Of a DNA stretch of 6,552 bases, positions 5,877 to 6,552 are shown piece by piece. The position numbers and the translations under genes are program-made. The notes under the pieces were generated by a model. That model was not told the DNA's origin. It did not search any database and was given only the letters and a program-made list of their open reading frames with translations. Within the stretch, counting starts at the first letter, position 1. Every line of letters starts with the position of its first letter. The stretch covers positions 1-6,552 of the forward strand of contig CANGSN010000183.1 in NCBI GenBank assembly GCA_947455805.1, in the 5' to 3' direction. This DNA is from Planctomycetota bacterium. Lineage in GTDB: Bacteria; Planctomycetota; UBA1135; UBA2386.

Positions 5877-6552
5877 ATGAACGCACCCCAGCTCGTCGTC
5901 GCCTCCGCTCCCACCCACGCCGGCGTGCCGACCCTCGCCATCGACATCGGCGGCTCCGGCTTGAAGGCCGCCGTGGTCGACGCGAACGGCGCGTTCGTCG
6001 GCGAGCGCGTGCGCATCGACACGCCGGTCGGGTCCACGCCGGATGCGATCGTGGCCCTGCTGGCCGAACTGGTCCGTGAACTGCCCGACCACGAACGCGT
6101 CGCCGTCGGCTTCCCCGGCATGGTCCGCGACGGCGTCGTGCGCACGGCGCCGAACCTCGGCAACGACGCCTGGTCGGGCTACGACCTCGCCAAGGCCCTG
6201 GCCGACGCCTTGCACAAGCCAGTGCGCGTCGCCAACGACGCCGACGTGCAGGGCCTCGCGGTCATCGCCGGCCGCGGCGTCGAGATGGTGGTCACGCTCG
6301 GCACCGGCTTCGGCACCGCGCTCTACCACGACGGCCGCTTGTGCCCACACCTCGAGATCTCGCAGCAGCCGTTCCAGAAGGGCGAGAACTACGACGAGCA
6401 ACTGGGCAACGCCGCGCGCAAGGAGGTCGGCAACCGCAAGTGGCGGAAGCGCGTGTGGAAGGCCATCACGAACCTGCGCGTGCTGACCCACTTCGACCGC
6501 CTCTACGTCGGCGGCGGCAACGCGCGGCGGCTCGCGGGCGAACTGCCGGCGG
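5877..6552 (+). CDS. ROK-family sugar kinase, polyphosphate glucokinase-like, 3'-truncated by window edge
   Basis: The frame is open from ATG 5877 to the window end (225 complete codons). Relatives are about 250-260 residues, so perhaps 25-40 are missing. The fold is the actin/hexokinase-like ROK ATPase. The phosphate loop LAIDIGGSGLK covers residues 20-30. VGFPGMVRDG covers 77-86. The catalytic base D121 lies in VANDADVQGLA. The second phosphate motif is VTLGTGFGTALY (139-150). The region KGENYDEQLGNAA, a W/K/R-rich stretch (189-195) and LYVGGGNAR (209-217) match polyphosphate glucokinases, which phosphorylate glucose from polyphosphate and/or ATP in the cytoplasm. ROK enzymes with a zinc-binding HxxxCxCGxxGCxE block differ, and that block is absent here, as in PpgK. 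The sugar-contact motif E-x-G-H (usually followed by H-P-F) reads E160-I-S-Q163-Q-P-F, so the usual histidine is lost and substrate preference may differ. The conserved strand starts only at residue 20, so about 17 N-terminal residues are non-conserved. The gene diverges from the receiver operon. Confidence 0.9.
   Translation, partial: MNAPQLVVASAPTHAGVPTLAIDIGGSGLKAAVVDANGAFVGERVRIDTPVGSTPDAIVALLAELVRELPDHERVAVGFPGMVRDGVVRTAPNLGNDAWSGYDLAKALADALHKPVRVANDADVQGLAVIAGRGVEMVVTLGTGFGTALYHDGRLCPHLEISQQPFQKGENYDEQLGNAARKEVGNRKWRKRVWKAITNLRVLTHFDRLYVGGGNARRLAGELPA

Noticed and set aside
5748..6491. 247-residue open frame on the - strand
   Set aside because: It is antisense to the ROK kinase, whose motifs are clear on the + strand. 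The composition is typical of a shadow frame.

Overview
The window is a strongly GC-rich bacterial chromosome segment whose codon third positions are almost all G or C. It is densely packed and shows no mobile element, RNA gene or CRISPR array. It holds six protein genes. Two are cut by the window edges: the mutase at the left lacks its N-terminus and the ROK kinase at the right lacks its C-terminus. Gene content and protein style suggest a high-GC proteobacterium, possibly of the Xanthomonadales/Lysobacterales type. That placement is inference only; no ribosomal or other phylogenetic marker is present.

Left part, + strand: the adenosylcobalamin-dependent methylmalonyl-CoA mutase large chain (1-2102) is followed with almost no gap by a DTW-domain protein (2114-3277). 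The DTW protein is related to the TapT tRNA-uridine aminocarboxypropyltransferases, and the two genes are probably co-transcribed. It is much longer than a plain TapT and carries a C-terminal domain of about 165 residues that reads like a degenerate DnaQ/DEDD exonuclease fold. This is the most unusual feature of the window. After 193 nt comes a short metallo-beta-lactamase-fold hydrolase (3471-4229) related to RNase Z and other phosphodiesterases of that fold.

Right part: a two-gene signalling operon on the - strand converges on the hydrolase. Its first gene is a stand-alone CheY-like receiver (5763 down to 5383). Its second gene is a coiled coil-receiver-HPt protein (5371 down to 4385). All phosphotransfer residues appear intact in both, but no histidine kinase and no output domain are present. 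The pair therefore looks like the middle section of a phosphorelay whose sensor kinase is encoded elsewhere. The receiver's Shine-Dalgarno sequence lies in the loop of a perfect 6-bp hairpin that ends one base before the start codon.

Diverging from this operon, across a 113-nt shared upstream region, is a ROK-family sugar kinase (5877 to the window end) most like polyphosphate glucokinases. Its sugar-binding E-x-G-H motif is altered to E-I-S-Q.

No pathway clearly joins all six genes. The mutase (propionyl-CoA/succinyl-CoA metabolism) and ROK kinase (glucose phosphorylation) are central metabolism. The DTW and MBL proteins may both act on RNA. The receiver pair is regulatory.
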